Shown: positions 54,677 through 64,000, counted from the stretch's first letter. The stretch is 64,000 nucleotides of DNA from Bifidobacterium gallicum DSM 20093 = LMG 11596 (GCF_000741205.1 NZ_JGYW01000001.1:124001-188000), one strand, 5' to 3'. A program made the numbers and translations. Notes: generated by a model from the sequence alone, not told the origin.

Positions 54677-55225
54677 ATGGCACAAGATGAGGAACGTACA
54701 CTCGAGCAACTCAACGAGGAAGCCGACATCGCTGCCGACTACCTTGAGGGATTGCTTGATATCGCTGACTATGAAGGGGATATTGAACTGGGCATCCGCA
54801 ATGGACGTCCAATGATTCAGATCGTGGCCGATGACGATACCGACATCAAGCATCTGATTGGCCGTAACGGTGAAGTCGTGGACGCGCTGCAACAGTTGAC
54901 GCGTTTGGCTGTACAGCAGGAGACCGGCGAGCGTTCGCATCTGATCGTGGATGTGGACGGTTACCTCAAGCGTAAGCGTCAGCAGCTGCGCGACATGGCG
55001 CTTGACGCTGTGGACGAGGTGCAGGAAACGGGTGAGCCTGTGGACTTGAAGCCGATGAACTCGTTTGAACGCAAGGTCATTCACGATGTGGTGCGCGATG
55101 AGGGTCTCAAGTCGCGCTCGCATGGTGAAGAGCCGAACCGTTATGTGACTGTCTATCTCAAGCAGAATCAGAACGCTGAGGATGAGATTGACGAGGACAT
55201 CGACGAGGAGTTCGTCGAAGAATGA
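54677..55225 (+). CDS. khpB: RNA-binding protein KhpB/Jag
   Basis: A 182-residue protein with a KH domain (QIVADDDTDIKHLIGRNGEV) and an R3H domain (FERKVIHDVVRDEGLKSRSH), as in Jag/KhpB. It binds RNA and influences cell division and envelope genes in other Gram-positive bacteria. The C terminus is acidic. Start at 54677 with AAGGAG upstream. Confidence 0.92.
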   Translation: MAQDEERTLEQLNEEADIAADYLEGLLDIADYEGDIELGIRNGRPMIQIVADDDTDIKHLIGRNGEVVDALQQLTRLAVQQETGERSHLIVDVDGYLKRKRQQLRDMALDAVDEVQETGEPVDLKPMNSFERKVIHDVVRDEGLKSRSHGEEPNRYVTVYLKQNQNAEDEIDEDIDEEFVEE

Positions 55226-55353
55226 TCCGAGGCTTGGCGGTGCCGTGGGCATCACCTCGCGTTGAAGACTGATGAAACTGATGAATGGGGCTTGCGCTTG
55301 TGGCGCGGGCCCCATTGTTGCGCGGTTGGTATTACAGCGGAAAGGGGCCGGTT

Positions 55354-56088
55354 ATGGCCGAGGATGATGAACTGCGGGATTCGGCGCTGCTGGCCGATGT
55401 GTTTGGTCCGGCGCTGCCCAAATTGCAGGCGTTCTATGCCAAGCTCGAGGCGGAAGGCGAGGAGCGTGGCCTGATTGGTCCGCGCGACCAGAACATTTTG
55501 TGGGAGCGCCATCTGCTCAATTCGGCGGCCGTCGTGCCGTTCATGCGTCAAGCGTTTGATCATGCGCAGTTCAAGACTGTGGCCGATGTCGGTTCCGGTG
55601 GCGGATTCCCTGGGTTGGTGGCGGCAGCCATGCTGCCTGAGGCGCGGTTCACGCTGATTGAACCCATGGAGCGCCGTTGCGTGTGGCTCAATGAATGCAT
55701 CGAAACGATGGAGCTCAATAACACGGTGGTCGTGCGTGCGCGCGCTGAAGAAGCGATTGGCGCATTGGAGCTTGCACATGGCCGCAAATCGAAGACTCCC
55801 GTGCCCGCTGAAGTGACCGAGTCAATCCGCCATCCGTTTACCGTTGTCACGTGCCGTGCCGTGGCACCGATGACCAAATTGGCTGCTTGGACGATGCCGC
55901 TTGTGGCCACTGGCGGTGAGCTTATTGCGCTCAAAGGCCGGTCAGCCCAAACGGAAATCGACAAAGCCTCCAAGCAGATCGCGAAGGTCGATGGTGTGCA
56001 TCCGTGCGTTGTTGAGGCTCCTGTGGCTGATGGCCTGGAGCCCACCCATGTGGTCATTGTCTCGAAACGGGGTAGTAAACGGCGTTGA
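55354..56088 (+). CDS. rsmG: 16S rRNA (guanine-N7)-methyltransferase RsmG
   Basis: A 244-residue SAM-dependent enzyme that methylates G527 of 16S rRNA. The SAM site reads [19 protein letters not shown], followed by [16 protein letters not shown]. Start at 55354 ([10 protein letters not shown]) with AAAGGGG upstream. Its loss in other bacteria gives low-level streptomycin resistance. Confidence 0.94.
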   Translation: MAEDDELRDSALLADVFGPALPKLQAFYAKLEAEGEERGLIGPRDQNILWERHLLNSAAVVPFMRQAFDHAQFKTVADVGSGGGFPGLVAAAMLPEARFTLIEPMERRCVWLNECIETMELNNTVVVRARAEEAIGALELAHGRKSKTPVPAEVTESIRHPFTVVTCRAVAPMTKLAAWTMPLVATGGELIALKGRSAQTEIDKASKQIAKVDGVHPCVVEAPVADGLEPTHVVIVSKRGSKRR

Positions 56089-56108
56089 TGCATGACGTTG
56101 CCAACAGG

Positions 56109-56289
56109 TTATCCACAGCGTGAGGATAACTGGAGTAAGTTATGCACATTGCGGTAAGCAGGCGTGGGGTGATGGCGAAAACCGTTGAAATGACAGCGAT
56201 TATTAATCATAGAACACCGCATTCGGCAAGCGTTGTGCATAACGGTACCCACCAGTTATCCACAGTTGTCCACAGGCAAATGTGGATAA
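56109..56289. promoter_or_regulatory. Third DnaA-box cluster, upstream of parA
   Basis: Perfect boxes are at 56109-56117, 56256-56264 and 56281-56289 (complement); TTATGCACA is at 56139 and its complement TGTGCATAA at 56235. It overlaps the parA promoter region. Confidence 0.75.
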
Positions 56290-56351
56290 CTGATAAAGTC
56301 CATACAAACGATGAAACTTGACACCATCTATCTATGAGGAGGGACGGCTTC

Positions 56352-57332
56352 GTGACCGAACAAGGGAATGACCCTGAGACCTTGGGCATGGAAAATGCCA
56401 CCGAAACCATTCGGCGTATTTTTGCCGATGGCGGTTCCTCGGTCGGAGCGGAAATTGCCGATGAATCCACCCGTCTTGAGCAGCTCGGCCATGCCACATA
56501 CACGCATCCACGCCAAACGCGGCGCATCGCTGTGGCGAACCAGAAGGGCGGCGTCGGCAAGACGACGACCACGGTGAACGTGGCTGCGGCATTGGCGCAG
56601 GGCGGTCTCAATGTGCTCGTCATTGACATGGATCCGCAAGGCAACGCTTCCACGGCGTTGGGTGTCAAGCACACGTCGGGTGTGGCGTCTGTTTACGACG
56701 TGATTGAAGGCCGTAGCAGCATCGCTGAAGTCATGCAAACCTGCCCGGACTTTGAGAACTTGCAGGTCGTGCCCGCGTCGATTGATCTTTCGGGTGCCGA
56801 CATTGAGTTGGCCGATATGCCGAACCGCAACAATCTGATGCGCAACAAGCTTGATGAGTTTTTGGCGCAATCCGAAACGCACTACGACTATGTGATGATC
56901 GATTGCCCGCCAAGCCTTGGTTTGCTCGTGATCAACGCGATGTGCGCAGCCAATGAGATGCTGATTCCGATTCAAGCCGAATACTATGCGCTTGAGGGTT
57001 TGGGACAGCTGATCAACACGATCAGCCTTGTGCAGAAGCATTACAATCCGACGTTGCTTGTGTCCACGATGCTCGTGACGATGTTTGACAAGCGCACGTT
57101 GCTGAGCCATGAAGTCTATGAGGAAGTCAAATCGCACTTCCCGATGATTGTGCTCAACACCGTCATTCCACGTACTGTCAAAATCTCGGAAGCGCCAAGC
57201 TTCAACCAATCCGTGGTCACTTACGATGCGAAAGGCATGGGCGCCATCGCATATTGTGAGGCCGCGCTGGAAATCAACGAACGGTCGGAAGTGGTACTTA
57301 ACACATTGCGTGCCAGGAAGAGCGAGGACTGA
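56352..57332 (+). CDS. parA: Chromosome partitioning ATPase ParA (Soj)
   Basis: A 326-residue deviant Walker ATPase that positions origins with ParB. Deviant Walker A reads NQKGGVGKTTTTVN, Walker B VMIDCPPSLGLLVINAM, with DMDPQGNASTALG between. GTG 56352 is preferred, since AGGAGGGA lies about 8 nt upstream; ATG 56334 overlaps that site. The first 60 residues are an extension. parB follows after 4 bases. Confidence 0.95.
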   Translation: MTEQGNDPETLGMENATETIRRIFADGGSSVGAEIADESTRLEQLGHATYTHPRQTRRIAVANQKGGVGKTTTTVNVAAALAQGGLNVLVIDMDPQGNASTALGVKHTSGVASVYDVIEGRSSIAEVMQTCPDFENLQVVPASIDLSGADIELADMPNRNNLMRNKLDEFLAQSETHYDYVMIDCPPSLGLLVINAMCAANEMLIPIQAEYYALEGLGQLINTISLVQKHYNPTLLVSTMLVTMFDKRTLLSHEVYEEVKSHFPMIVLNTVIPRTVKISEAPSFNQSVVTYDAKGMGAIAYCEAALEINERSEVVLNTLRARKSED

Positions 57333-57336
57333 ACAG

Positions 57337-58839
57337 ATGGCAGGAAAATCAAGGCTTGGACGTGGTTTAGGCGCATTGTTCCCGTCATTGCCTGAAGAAA
57401 ACGAACTTGAGCAGACCGTAGCCGTACCTGCTGAGCCGGCACAACCGGCGACACCTCAAGCGCAATCGAAGCCTGAGCGCACTGGTTCAGCCAAGAAGGC
57501 TGCCACGAAGAAGGCCTCGGCGAGCACGGTGGCGACCGGTGAGGATGCGGCGGCCACGTCGCAACCGCGGAAATCAACGGAATCGGACGGAGTTGTCTCG
57601 CCGTTGAGCTCGACGATCCCGTCGATGGGTGAGATGACGCGCAATGCGGAAACCGTGTCGCGACTGTCCAAACCGATGACGCTGACGGTCGAAGCGGCCG
57701 AACATAAACTCGATGTGAAACCTGTTTCCCATGAAACATCGCGTGAAACAGAACAGGGCACCAAAGTCAAGCCAGCGCGTCGCGGGCGTGCCGTGATGCC
57801 TTCCGTCTCGGCGAGCACGCAGCATCCGAGCGACATGTTCTTTGACGGCTCGCCGATTAACCCCAAGCTCACGCAAGCGGCGCGCGAGGCCGCAGCCGAC
57901 GCGCGGGAACGCAATGCCGACGCAGCCATGCAACTCAAGCCTGTTGAGGGCGGGTACCTGGTGGAACTCAACGTTTCGGACATTGGACCGAACTTGCATC
58001 AGCCACGGATCACATTCAACGATGGCGAGCTTGAGGAACTGGCCAAGTCAATCAAGGAAGTCGGCGTGCTGCAGCCGATCGTCGTGCGCAAACGTCCCGC
58101 AGAACAGATTGAGCAGGCCCGTGAGCGTCTCGCACAGGCAGAAACGGATCAAAAGGCAGGTGACCGCTTTGCGGACCGTCTGGACAGCGAATATGAGCTC
58201 GTCATGGGTGAGCGCCGCTGGCGTGCCACGCAGCTGGCGGGATTGACGACGATTCCGGCCATTGTCAAGACGACGGCCGACGACTACATGCTGCGCGACG
58301 CATTGCTCGAAAACCTGCATCGCGTGGCGCTGAACCCGCTCGAAGAGGCCGCCGCATACCAGCAGATGATCGACGAGTTCGGCCTGACCCAGCTTGAACT
58401 GTCCAAATCAGTGTCCAAATCGCGACCGCAGATTGCCAATACGCTACGCCTGATGAACTTGCCTGGCGCCGTGCAGAAGCATGTGGTGGCGGGCGAACTG
58501 TCGGCCGGCCATGCGCGTGCGCTGCTCGGACTGCCCAACGACGATGAGATGGTCAAACTGGCCGAACGCATCATCAAAGAGGGCCTGTCGGTGCGCAGCG
58601 TCGAGGAAATCGTCTCGATGGCTGCGAAAACGGCCGACGGTGAAGGCGTGCGCAAGCACAAGACGAACCGCAACAACCTGTGGGCCGGCACACCAATCCA
58701 GCAGAACCTCGAACAGCGTTTCGCCACGAAGGTCTCAATCAAGGGCTCCCAAAAGCATGGACGCATTGAAATCGTGTTCTCAAGCCCCGAAGAAATGGAG
58801 CGCATCGTCGACCTGCTGATGACCACGCAGGCCGAGTAG
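57337..58839 (+). CDS. parB: Chromosome partitioning protein ParB
   Basis: A 500-residue CTPase clamp that binds parS. It begins with the ParA-activating MAGKSRLGRGLGALFPSLPE. A long Ala/Ser/Thr linker (about 30-180) precedes the ParB/Srx domain (NLHQPRITFNDGELEELAKS, GERRWRATQLAG) and the HTH (LTQLELSKSVSKSRPQIANT). The C terminus ends in a dimerisation helix. The linker is longer than usual. A parS-like site lies within the gene. Confidence 0.95.
   Translation: MAGKSRLGRGLGALFPSLPEENELEQTVAVPAEPAQPATPQAQSKPERTGSAKKAATKKASASTVATGEDAAATSQPRKSTESDGVVSPLSSTIPSMGEMTRNAETVSRLSKPMTLTVEAAEHKLDVKPVSHETSRETEQGTKVKPARRGRAVMPSVSASTQHPSDMFFDGSPINPKLTQAAREAAADARERNADAAMQLKPVEGGYLVELNVSDIGPNLHQPRITFNDGELEELAKSIKEVGVLQPIVVRKRPAEQIEQARERLAQAETDQKAGDRFADRLDSEYELVMGERRWRATQLAGLTTIPAIVKTTADDYMLRDALLENLHRVALNPLEEAAAYQQMIDEFGLTQLELSKSVSKSRPQIANTLRLMNLPGAVQKHVVAGELSAGHARALLGLPNDDEMVKLAERIIKEGLSVRSVEEIVSMAAKTADGEGVRKHKTNRNNLWAGTPIQQNLEQRFATKVSIKGSQKHGRIEIVFSSPEEMERIVDLLMTTQAE
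57723..57738. promoter_or_regulatory. Weak parS-like site inside parB
   Basis: TGTTTCCCATGAAACA differs from consensus parS at two positions; a further half-site (CGTGAAACA) follows 11 bp later. Confidence 0.4.
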
Positions 58840-58884
58840 TCGCCCAGCGCCTGGCTTCCAGCTGGGAATCTTTACCAGCTTGAT

Positions 58885-58925
58885 AGAGAAAAGGCCACAA
58901 ATCTACCTGGATTTGTGGCCTTTTC
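58885..58925 (+). terminator. Terminator after parB
   Basis: AAAGGCCACAAATC pairs with GATTTGTGGCCTTT around TACCTG, with T bases after it. Confidence 0.9.
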
Positions 58926-59041
58926 TTATGTTCGCCGGGCTGGTGCAACCACGTCACGGATGAGGGGAGAAGACGAAGACGCGGGTTGGTGGGGCAGTGG
59001 CGCGCTTGTGGACCTGGTTGGGGTCGCAGGCCCAGCTAAGC

Positions 59042-59992
59042 TCACTGGCCCAACGGTGCATCTTCGAGGTAGGACTGCACGTCGAGGGCGGCGCGGCAAC
59101 CCATGCCTGCGGCCGAAATGGCCTGCATGTAGACGGGGTCGGCACAGTCGCCGGCGGCGAATACGCCTTGCACACTCGTGCGCGTGGAAGCGCCATCCGT
59201 AAGGATATAGCCGCGCTCGTCAACGCGCAGCTGGCCGCCCAGGAATCCCGTCTGCGGAATGTGGCCGACGGCCACAAACACGCCGTTGGCCGGCAGCGTT
59301 GTGCATTCGTTGGTCTTCACATTGCGCACCGTAACGGACTCCACACCCGTACCGTTCTCGTTGCCATTGACCGATTCGACCACCGAGTCGAGCACCATGT
59401 CGATTTTCGGGTTCTCAATCGCGCGGTCAACCATGATCTTTGACGCGCGGAACTCGCTGCGGCGATGCACGAGCGTGACTGACGAACCAAAGCGAGACAA
59501 GAAATGGGCTTCCTCGAACGCGCTATCGCCGCCGCCAACCACCACAATCGGCTTGTTGCGGAAGAAGAAGCCATCGCATGTGGCGCAGTAGGAGACGCCA
59601 CGTCCGCCGTATTCCTCTTCGCCCGGCACGTCAAGATGGCGATAGCTCGCTCCTGTGGCCACAATCAGCGCCCGCGCGCGGAATTCGTCGCCACCGCTGA
59701 CACGCACGACTTTCTCGGTGCCGTCGAGCGCCACGTCAATCACGTCATCGAATACGATTTCGGCGCCAAAACGCTCAGCCTGCCGCTGCATGTTTTCCAT
59801 CAGGTCAGGACCAAGAATGCCGTCGGGGAAGCCAGGGAAGTTTTCGACTTCGCTCGTGTTGATCAGCTGTCCGCCAGGCGTCAACGCACCGGCGATAACG
59901 AGCGGTTTGAGTCCTGCACGGCTCAGATAGATGGCCGCCGTGTAGCCTGCGGGGCCTGAGCCCACAATAATCACATGTCGTGTTTCTGCCAT
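59042..59992 (-). CDS. trxB: Thioredoxin reductase
   Basis: A 316-residue FAD/NADPH enzyme that keeps thioredoxin reduced. The FAD site is IIVGSGPAGYTAAIYLSRA, the redox centre is SYCATCDGFFF (CATC), and the NADPH site is VVVGGGDSAFEEAHFL. It ends FAAGDCADPVYMQAISAA, typical of the family. ATG 59992. It is alone between parB and murJ. Confidence 0.95.
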   Translation of the reverse strand: MAETRHVIIVGSGPAGYTAAIYLSRAGLKPLVIAGALTPGGQLINTSEVENFPGFPDGILGPDLMENMQRQAERFGAEIVFDDVIDVALDGTEKVVRVSGGDEFRARALIVATGASYRHLDVPGEEEYGGRGVSYCATCDGFFFRNKPIVVVGGGDSAFEEAHFLSRFGSSVTLVHRRSEFRASKIMVDRAIENPKIDMVLDSVVESVNGNENGTGVESVTVRNVKTNECTTLPANGVFVAVGHIPQTGFLGGQLRVDERGYILTDGASTRTSVQGVFAAGDCADPVYMQAISAAGMGCRAALDVQSYLEDAPLGQ

Positions 59993-60153
59993 GGTCCCAC
60001 TTTAGGTGGCCCACAGCCCCCCGTGCATGCTGTTCACCGCGCGCTCAGCGAGCCACACAGCGGACCGCAATTGAACCGTACAGACTACAAGCAATCAACA
60101 GCGAATCGAGTCAAATCGCCACCAGACGCAGCACGCCATACAACACACAACAC

Positions 60154-60184
60154 AAGCCGGGACGGCCACGTGCCGTCCCGGCTT
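60154..60184 (-). terminator. Terminator after murJ
   Basis: AAGCCGGGACGG pairs with CCGTCCCGGCTT around CCACGTG, just after the murJ stop in the leftward direction. Confidence 0.7.
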
Positions 60185-60231
60185 GTCTCAAAAACTGCGA
60201 CCTCGCCTTATGCAGCGCAGCATCGCCGCCT

Positions 60232-63200
60232 TTAGAACACCTGCATCGATTCGATGTACAGCTGCCCACCCGGCAACGAGTCAATCGGCACCCACAGCAG
60301 CACGTCTTGCGTGTCTACGGCCTTGTTGAGCTTGACCTCGGTGGTGCCGCCATCGGCGAAGGTGAAGTCCGCCGCTTGCTGGCCTTGTGTGGGGTTGCCC
60401 GGCGAGTTCACAATAATCTGGCCATGACCGCCCGACGATTTGATCGTGATGACGACTTTAGAGACCTTGTGCGGTGCATCCAGGCGCAAATAGTAACCAA
60501 AGCCCTGCTGGCCGTCGGGACGGTCAAGGAACTGCTGCGAAGCCACTGGATACGCCGTGGTGTTCTCCGGTTCCTGCGTGGTTTGCGATGGTGTGGGCGT
60601 CGGTGAACTTGCTCGCTGATCATTGTTTTGCGGCACTTCGGCACCCGAACGGTCACCGAATGGCACATCGTCCGAGTTCCAGGTCGGCCACGGGTTGTTG
60701 CCTTCTTCTGTGCGGAACGGCACCCGTCCTGTCGTCAACGCGTGCACGCCGAACCCGATCGCCAGTCCCAGCGCGAGCACGGCCGCCACAATCGCAATGA
60801 CGCGCCCGCCCACTGGTGACTTGGCTTTCTTCCGTTTGGCAGCATTCTCTTGCGGTTTTTCCTGCTTCTTCGGCGTCATGCGTGACTTCGGCGCAAAACT
60901 TGGCGGCAACGCCACCGGCGCAGGCGTCAACTCCGAGGGTGCCGTAGCGTTCGGCGTCCCAGCAGGCGGTTGACCGGATACCTGTGCGCCCGCGCTCGTA
61001 CGCGCGGCATCGGTACGGATCGGATCCATATGCGTGGTATTGCCGAGGGCCGCATCCGACACTCCAGACGCTGCTCCAGCGCCCGCAATGCCCGCGCCTG
61101 CGCCCACAATCCCAGCAGACAAGCGCGTCGCAGTCCCGTTCGTATCAGCCATGTCAGCCATGTCAGCCATGTCAGCCGTATCAGCCGCGCCAACAACTCC
61201 AGCTGCGCCCGCAACACCAGCAGCGTCCGCAACACCAACAGCGCCTGTGACTCCAGCATTGCGCATAGCGCTCGCGCTTCCAGCCACGACGGTCTGGTCC
61301 ACGCTTTCCATCTCGCCCGTGCCGGCCAGCGATTCCAGGCTATGGCGGCCATGGCGCAACGCGCTCACATCCATGGGCGTCGTCATGCGGTTGGGCTGCA
61401 TCGGCGCATACGTGTCGGTCGCGTCCGTAAACGCGCTGAACATTTCGGTGGCGTCTCGCGGGCTGACTTCATCACCCGATGATTCCTCGCCGTCACCCGT
61501 TCCGTTCATCAGCGCCTTGCTCGTGGCCCACAGTGCGCGGAACGAGTTGTCGGCCGCCGCGGCCTGCTCCTGCGCTTTGCGTTGCTCTTCACGGCGCGCT
61601 TCAATCTCGGCCGGATCAGGCAGTGGCGTATCACCAAAATCAAGCTGCGGCAACGTCTGTGATGAGGCGATATCGTCGGGCAGCGGCAGGATTTCGGCAG
61701 GCATCGCCGGCTTCATCGCCGCCCGCACAATCGAGCACGCGCCATCATGCGATGACACATGCAGATCCTCGCGCGTCAGCGAATGCCACGGCTTGTGCGG
61801 TCCCAGCAGCAATTCAAGCTCGGTCAGCGTCAGCAGCGGCACGGTTGGCGTGCCATCTTGCGACAGGTTCAGACCGCGCTTGCAGATCACGGCAAATTCA
61901 TCCGGGCATCCGGCCGGCAGCTTGCTCAGCGAACGCTGGCCAAGGCTTGCCATGCTCGGCGTGCGCGTCAACATGCCGTAGAGCACATCGGCAAGCTGGT
62001 TCACGCTGAGTTGTTCATCAGTGATGCCGGGTTGGGAACCTGAAGTGTCGGCCAACGCCGAGCATACGGGAGCGTCGGCGATCTGCACGCCGTTCCTCGT
62101 CACGCGCACGGTGTCGGTAGAAATGGCCGAATGCGTCAGGTGCTGCTTGTGCAGGTATCGCAGCGCGGTGCAAGCTTCGGCAATGACCGTGCGCATGCCT
62201 TCATAACTCAGCGGTGTGTCGGGCTTGCTCACGTATTCACTGATGGACAGGCCCGGGTCGAGCTGGGTGACGACGAGCGCGATGCGGCCCACATGCTGCA
62301 ACTGCAGCACGGGCGTGAACCGCGGGTCACGCGTGCGCGCCAGGAATCCCGCGAGCGCATTCGTGCCCGGCAGCACGGCCGCGTTGTTGACCAGGAACAG
62401 CTGGCAATCCTGCGACAGCACGCGATCGCTGGCTTTCCACGCTTGCAGGCCCGGCTCCTCGCGTAACGGCGAGACGAGCGTATAGCGATTCAGAACCGTA
62501 TCTCCCAGATGGGGTTTCATTGTGTCCTCTGCTTCACCTTGCGGCCGCGTCGGGTGCACGGCCTGGCCCGGGTCAGGTTTTGCGGCTGTTGTTGCGTTGG
62601 TGACGTTGAGCCGCCCTTCATTGCCCTCTGCTGAAATCCTACCGGCGAGACTGCCCGTGTCATGCTCTTGGCGAGCGTCGAGTTCATTTTCTGGTGCAGG
62701 GTCTTGCGCGGGTTCAATCGGCACGTCACCCACCTGCTGGTCCGCGTCGGGTATTCCATTGATTTCTGTGGCTTGTTCAGTGGCTTTTGCACCTTTGCCA
62801 ATGCGGCGTAGAAGCATAGCGCGCACGCTCGCGAGTTCGTCGCAGCGTAGCGCCCAGAGCATGACCACATAGATGACGAGCAGCACGATGCCAAACAGGC
62901 AGCAGGCGATGATTGCTTGGAACCAGCTCATGGATCCGTTGCCGCCGTCAAGGTGGATGCCGAGCAGATGGTAGATCGGGTTGGTCAGGCTCAATCCCAC
63001 CACAATGGCCGCGCACATCGCCACGAACGATTTGCCATAGGTCAATGCGATGCGTTTGCCGTCCAGGTTGCCGTTGAAGCGTTTGCGCAGCATGATTACG
63101 AGCGGAATGAATGAGAGTATGTATCCGATGCTGCCAGACAAGCCGAGCACGGTGACCCAATGCGTTGGCGGCAGCAGCGCCTGTCCGATGTACATGGCGG

Positions 63201-64000
63201 TCAGTTGCAACGTGAGCATGAGCGCCATGAACAGGAATGGTGAGCGTCCGTCTTCGAACGCGTAGAACGTGCGCTGGATGATCAGATACGCTGAGGCGAA
63301 GGGCAGTGCGAGCGCCAACGCCATGAGCGGTCCCGTGATCAGTATGGCTTGGGGCACGGGCACCGAGGGCAGCAGCGCGCGGATCATGGGCAGTGGCATC
63401 ACAATGAACGCGGCGGTGAAGAAGAACATGAGCAATCCCACGTTGCGTAGCGAGTTGCTGAGCTCTTCACGCGCGGCTGCGATGTTGTGTTCGGCCACGG
63501 CGTTGGAAATCAGTGGGAACACGGCGGTGGCCACTGATACGGCGATCAGCGAGTAGGGCAGCATGTAGATCGTGTAGGCGTTTTGGTAGGTCGCGTTGCC
63601 TGCCACGTCGAGCTGGCTCAAATGCATGGTTTCCTGTGCCACGTGTGGCGCCGAGGTTGTCATGCGTGTGCTGAGCACGTTGGCGATCTGGTCGATGACC
63701 ACAATCAGCAGGCTCCATGCGGCCACGGGGCCCATTGAACGCAATCCGATGCCGTGGATGTCCCAATGCCAGCGGTAGCGGATGCCGATGCGCACGAGCG
63801 GTATGAACAGCACGAGGGCCTGGAATGCCACGCCCAATGTCCATGCGCCGGCCGTCAAGGCGACTTTGTCTGGTGTCCAGAAGGCCAGTGATTCCTCGTT
63901 CGTATGCCCGAACATCGCGATGAACGCGATGAATCCCAAACAGGAGATGACATTGGCTCCCACGGAACTCCACGCGTAGGTCACGAAATGGTTTTTTGCG
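60232..64000 (-). CDS. murJ: MurJ (MviN) lipid II flippase fused to a pseudokinase, 5' end beyond window
   Basis: More than 1,250 residues. The visible N-terminal half is a MurJ membrane domain (start of window ...AWSSVGANVISCLGFIAFIA), which flips lipid II for peptidoglycan. After a cytoplasmic linker follows a protein-kinase fold (NRYTLVSPLREEPGLQAWKA) whose catalytic loop reads LTHSAISTDTVRVT and lacks the usual HRD aspartate, and whose DFG is absent; it is a pseudokinase like that of mycobacterial MviN. Then come an Ala/Asp-rich linker, a single membrane helix (RVIAIVAAVLALGLAIGFGV) and an extracellular C-terminal domain. The gene continues past 64000. Confidence 0.92.
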   Translation of the reverse strand, partial: AKNHFVTYAWSSVGANVISCLGFIAFIAMFGHTNEESLAFWTPDKVALTAGAWTLGVAFQALVLFIPLVRIGIRYRWHWDIHGIGLRSMGPVAAWSLLIVVIDQIANVLSTRMTTSAPHVAQETMHLSQLDVAGNATYQNAYTIYMLPYSLIAVSVATAVFPLISNAVAEHNIAAAREELSNSLRNVGLLMFFFTAAFIVMPLPMIRALLPSVPVPQAILITGPLMALALALPFASAYLIIQRTFYAFEDGRSPFLFMALMLTLQLTAMYIGQALLPPTHWVTVLGLSGSIGYILSFIPLVIMLRKRFNGNLDGKRIALTYGKSFVAMCAAIVVGLSLTNPIYHLLGIHLDGGNGSMSWFQAIIACCLFGIVLLVIYVVMLWALRCDELASVRAMLLRRIGKGAKATEQATEINGIPDADQQVGDVPIEPAQDPAPENELDARQEHDTGSLAGRISAEGNEGRLNVTNATTAAKPDPGQAVHPTRPQGEAEDTMKPHLGDTVLNRYTLVSPLREEPGLQAWKASDRVLSQDCQLFLVNNAAVLPGTNALAGFLARTRDPRFTPVLQLQHVGRIALVVTQLDPGLSISEYVSKPDTPLSYEGMRTVIAEACTALRYLHKQHLTHSAISTDTVRVTRNGVQIADAPVCSALADTSGSQPGITDEQLSVNQLADVLYGMLTRTPSMASLGQRSLSKLPAGCPDEFAVICKRGLNLSQDGTPTVPLLTLTELELLLGPHKPWHSLTREDLHVSSHDGACSIVRAAMKPAMPAEILPLPDDIASSQTLPQLDFGDTPLPDPAEIEARREEQRKAQEQAAAADNSFRALWATSKALMNGTGDGEESSGDEVSPRDATEMFSAFTDATDTYAPMQPNRMTTPMDVSALRHGRHSLESLAGTGEMESVDQTVVAGSASAMRNAGVTGAVGVADAAGVAGAAGVVGAADTADMADMADMADTNGTATRLSAGIVGAGAGIAGAGAASGVSDAALGNTTHMDPIRTDAARTSAGAQVSGQPPAGTPNATAPSELTPAPVALPPSFAPKSRMTPKKQEKPQENAAKRKKAKSPVGGRVIAIVAAVLALGLAIGFGVHALTTGRVPFRTEEGNNPWPTWNSDDVPFGDRSGAEVPQNNDQRASSPTPTPSQTTQEPENTTAYPVASQQFLDRPDGQQGFGYYLRLDAPHKVSKVVITIKSSGGHGQIIVNSPGNPTQGQQAADFTFADGGTTEVKLNKAVDTQDVLLWVPIDSLPGGQLYIESMQVF
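61142..61186. repeat. 9-bp tandem repeat in murJ
   Basis: GTATCAGCC, ATGTCAGCC three times, then GTATCAGCC, in frame, encoding the ADMADMADMADT-type linker. Confidence 0.85.

Overview
The window looks like about 64 kb of a Bifidobacterium (Actinobacteria) chromosome around the replication origin. The supporting evidence is the order rpmH-rnpA-yidD-yidC-khpB-rsmG-parA-parB on one side of dnaA and dnaN-recF-dciA-gyrB-gyrA-DUF3566 on the other; a MurJ protein fused to a pseudokinase; an actinobacterial sterol-carrier-like protein and a DUF3073 protein; and a high-GC housekeeping background. The species cannot be fixed from the sequence alone.

Layout. 1-1100: a VapBC-like toxin-antitoxin pair and a decayed second antitoxin. 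1.4-1.8 kb: a dense cluster of DnaA boxes. 2-6 kb: small membrane protein, rhomboid protease, glycogen phosphorylase. 6.4-8.04 kb: a TnpB-only IS200/IS605-type element. 8-16.3 kb: sterol-carrier-like protein, DUF3073, an HTH regulator with a 19-C homopolymer, trpS, a ThrE-type exporter carrying two parS-like sites, and ppc. 16.4-16.9 kb: a 53-bp palindromic repeat array. 16.9-26 kb is an accessory zone: ATPase remnant, proline iminopeptidase, AT-rich relic ORFs, a Sau3AI-type (predicted GATC) restriction-modification locus with an HNH nuclease, a second TnpB element inserted at the methyltransferase tail, a NUDIX hydrolase and a sortase relic. 25.9-27.6 kb holds a candidate structured RNA, a TGACTGTCA motif cluster, carbonic anhydrase and a long palindrome. 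27.6-31.6 kb: CNNM/CorC protein, Dps, a second 53-bp repeat array and a YgjP-type metallopeptidase. 31.76-31.93 kb: tRNA-Ile(GAT) and tRNA-Ala(TGC). 32-41 kb: DUF4190 protein, MscL, MFS transporter, glutamate dehydrogenase, hemolysin-III family protein, VanZ/RDD protein, DUF3566 protein.

41.5-60 kb is the origin core. gyrA, gyrB, dciA, recF and dnaN run leftward from an origin region full of DnaA boxes; dnaA also runs leftward into that region and has its own terminator; rpmH to parB run rightward. A third DnaA-box group precedes parA. Thioredoxin reductase and the truncated murJ-pseudokinase gene close the window.

Functionally the core links replication initiation (DnaA, DnaN, DciA, gyrase), segregation (ParA, ParB, parS-like sites) and envelope assembly (YidC, YidD, KhpB, MurJ). 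The accessory parts combine a restriction barrier, RNA-guided-nuclease-type elements and unusual intergenic repeats. The most unusual signals are the two matching 53-bp palindromic arrays, the distal DnaA-box cluster, the GATC-containing palindrome in front of the methyltransferase, the TnpB element whose predicted guide comes from the methyltransferase tail, the poly-C tract, and the two parS-like sites inside the exporter gene.
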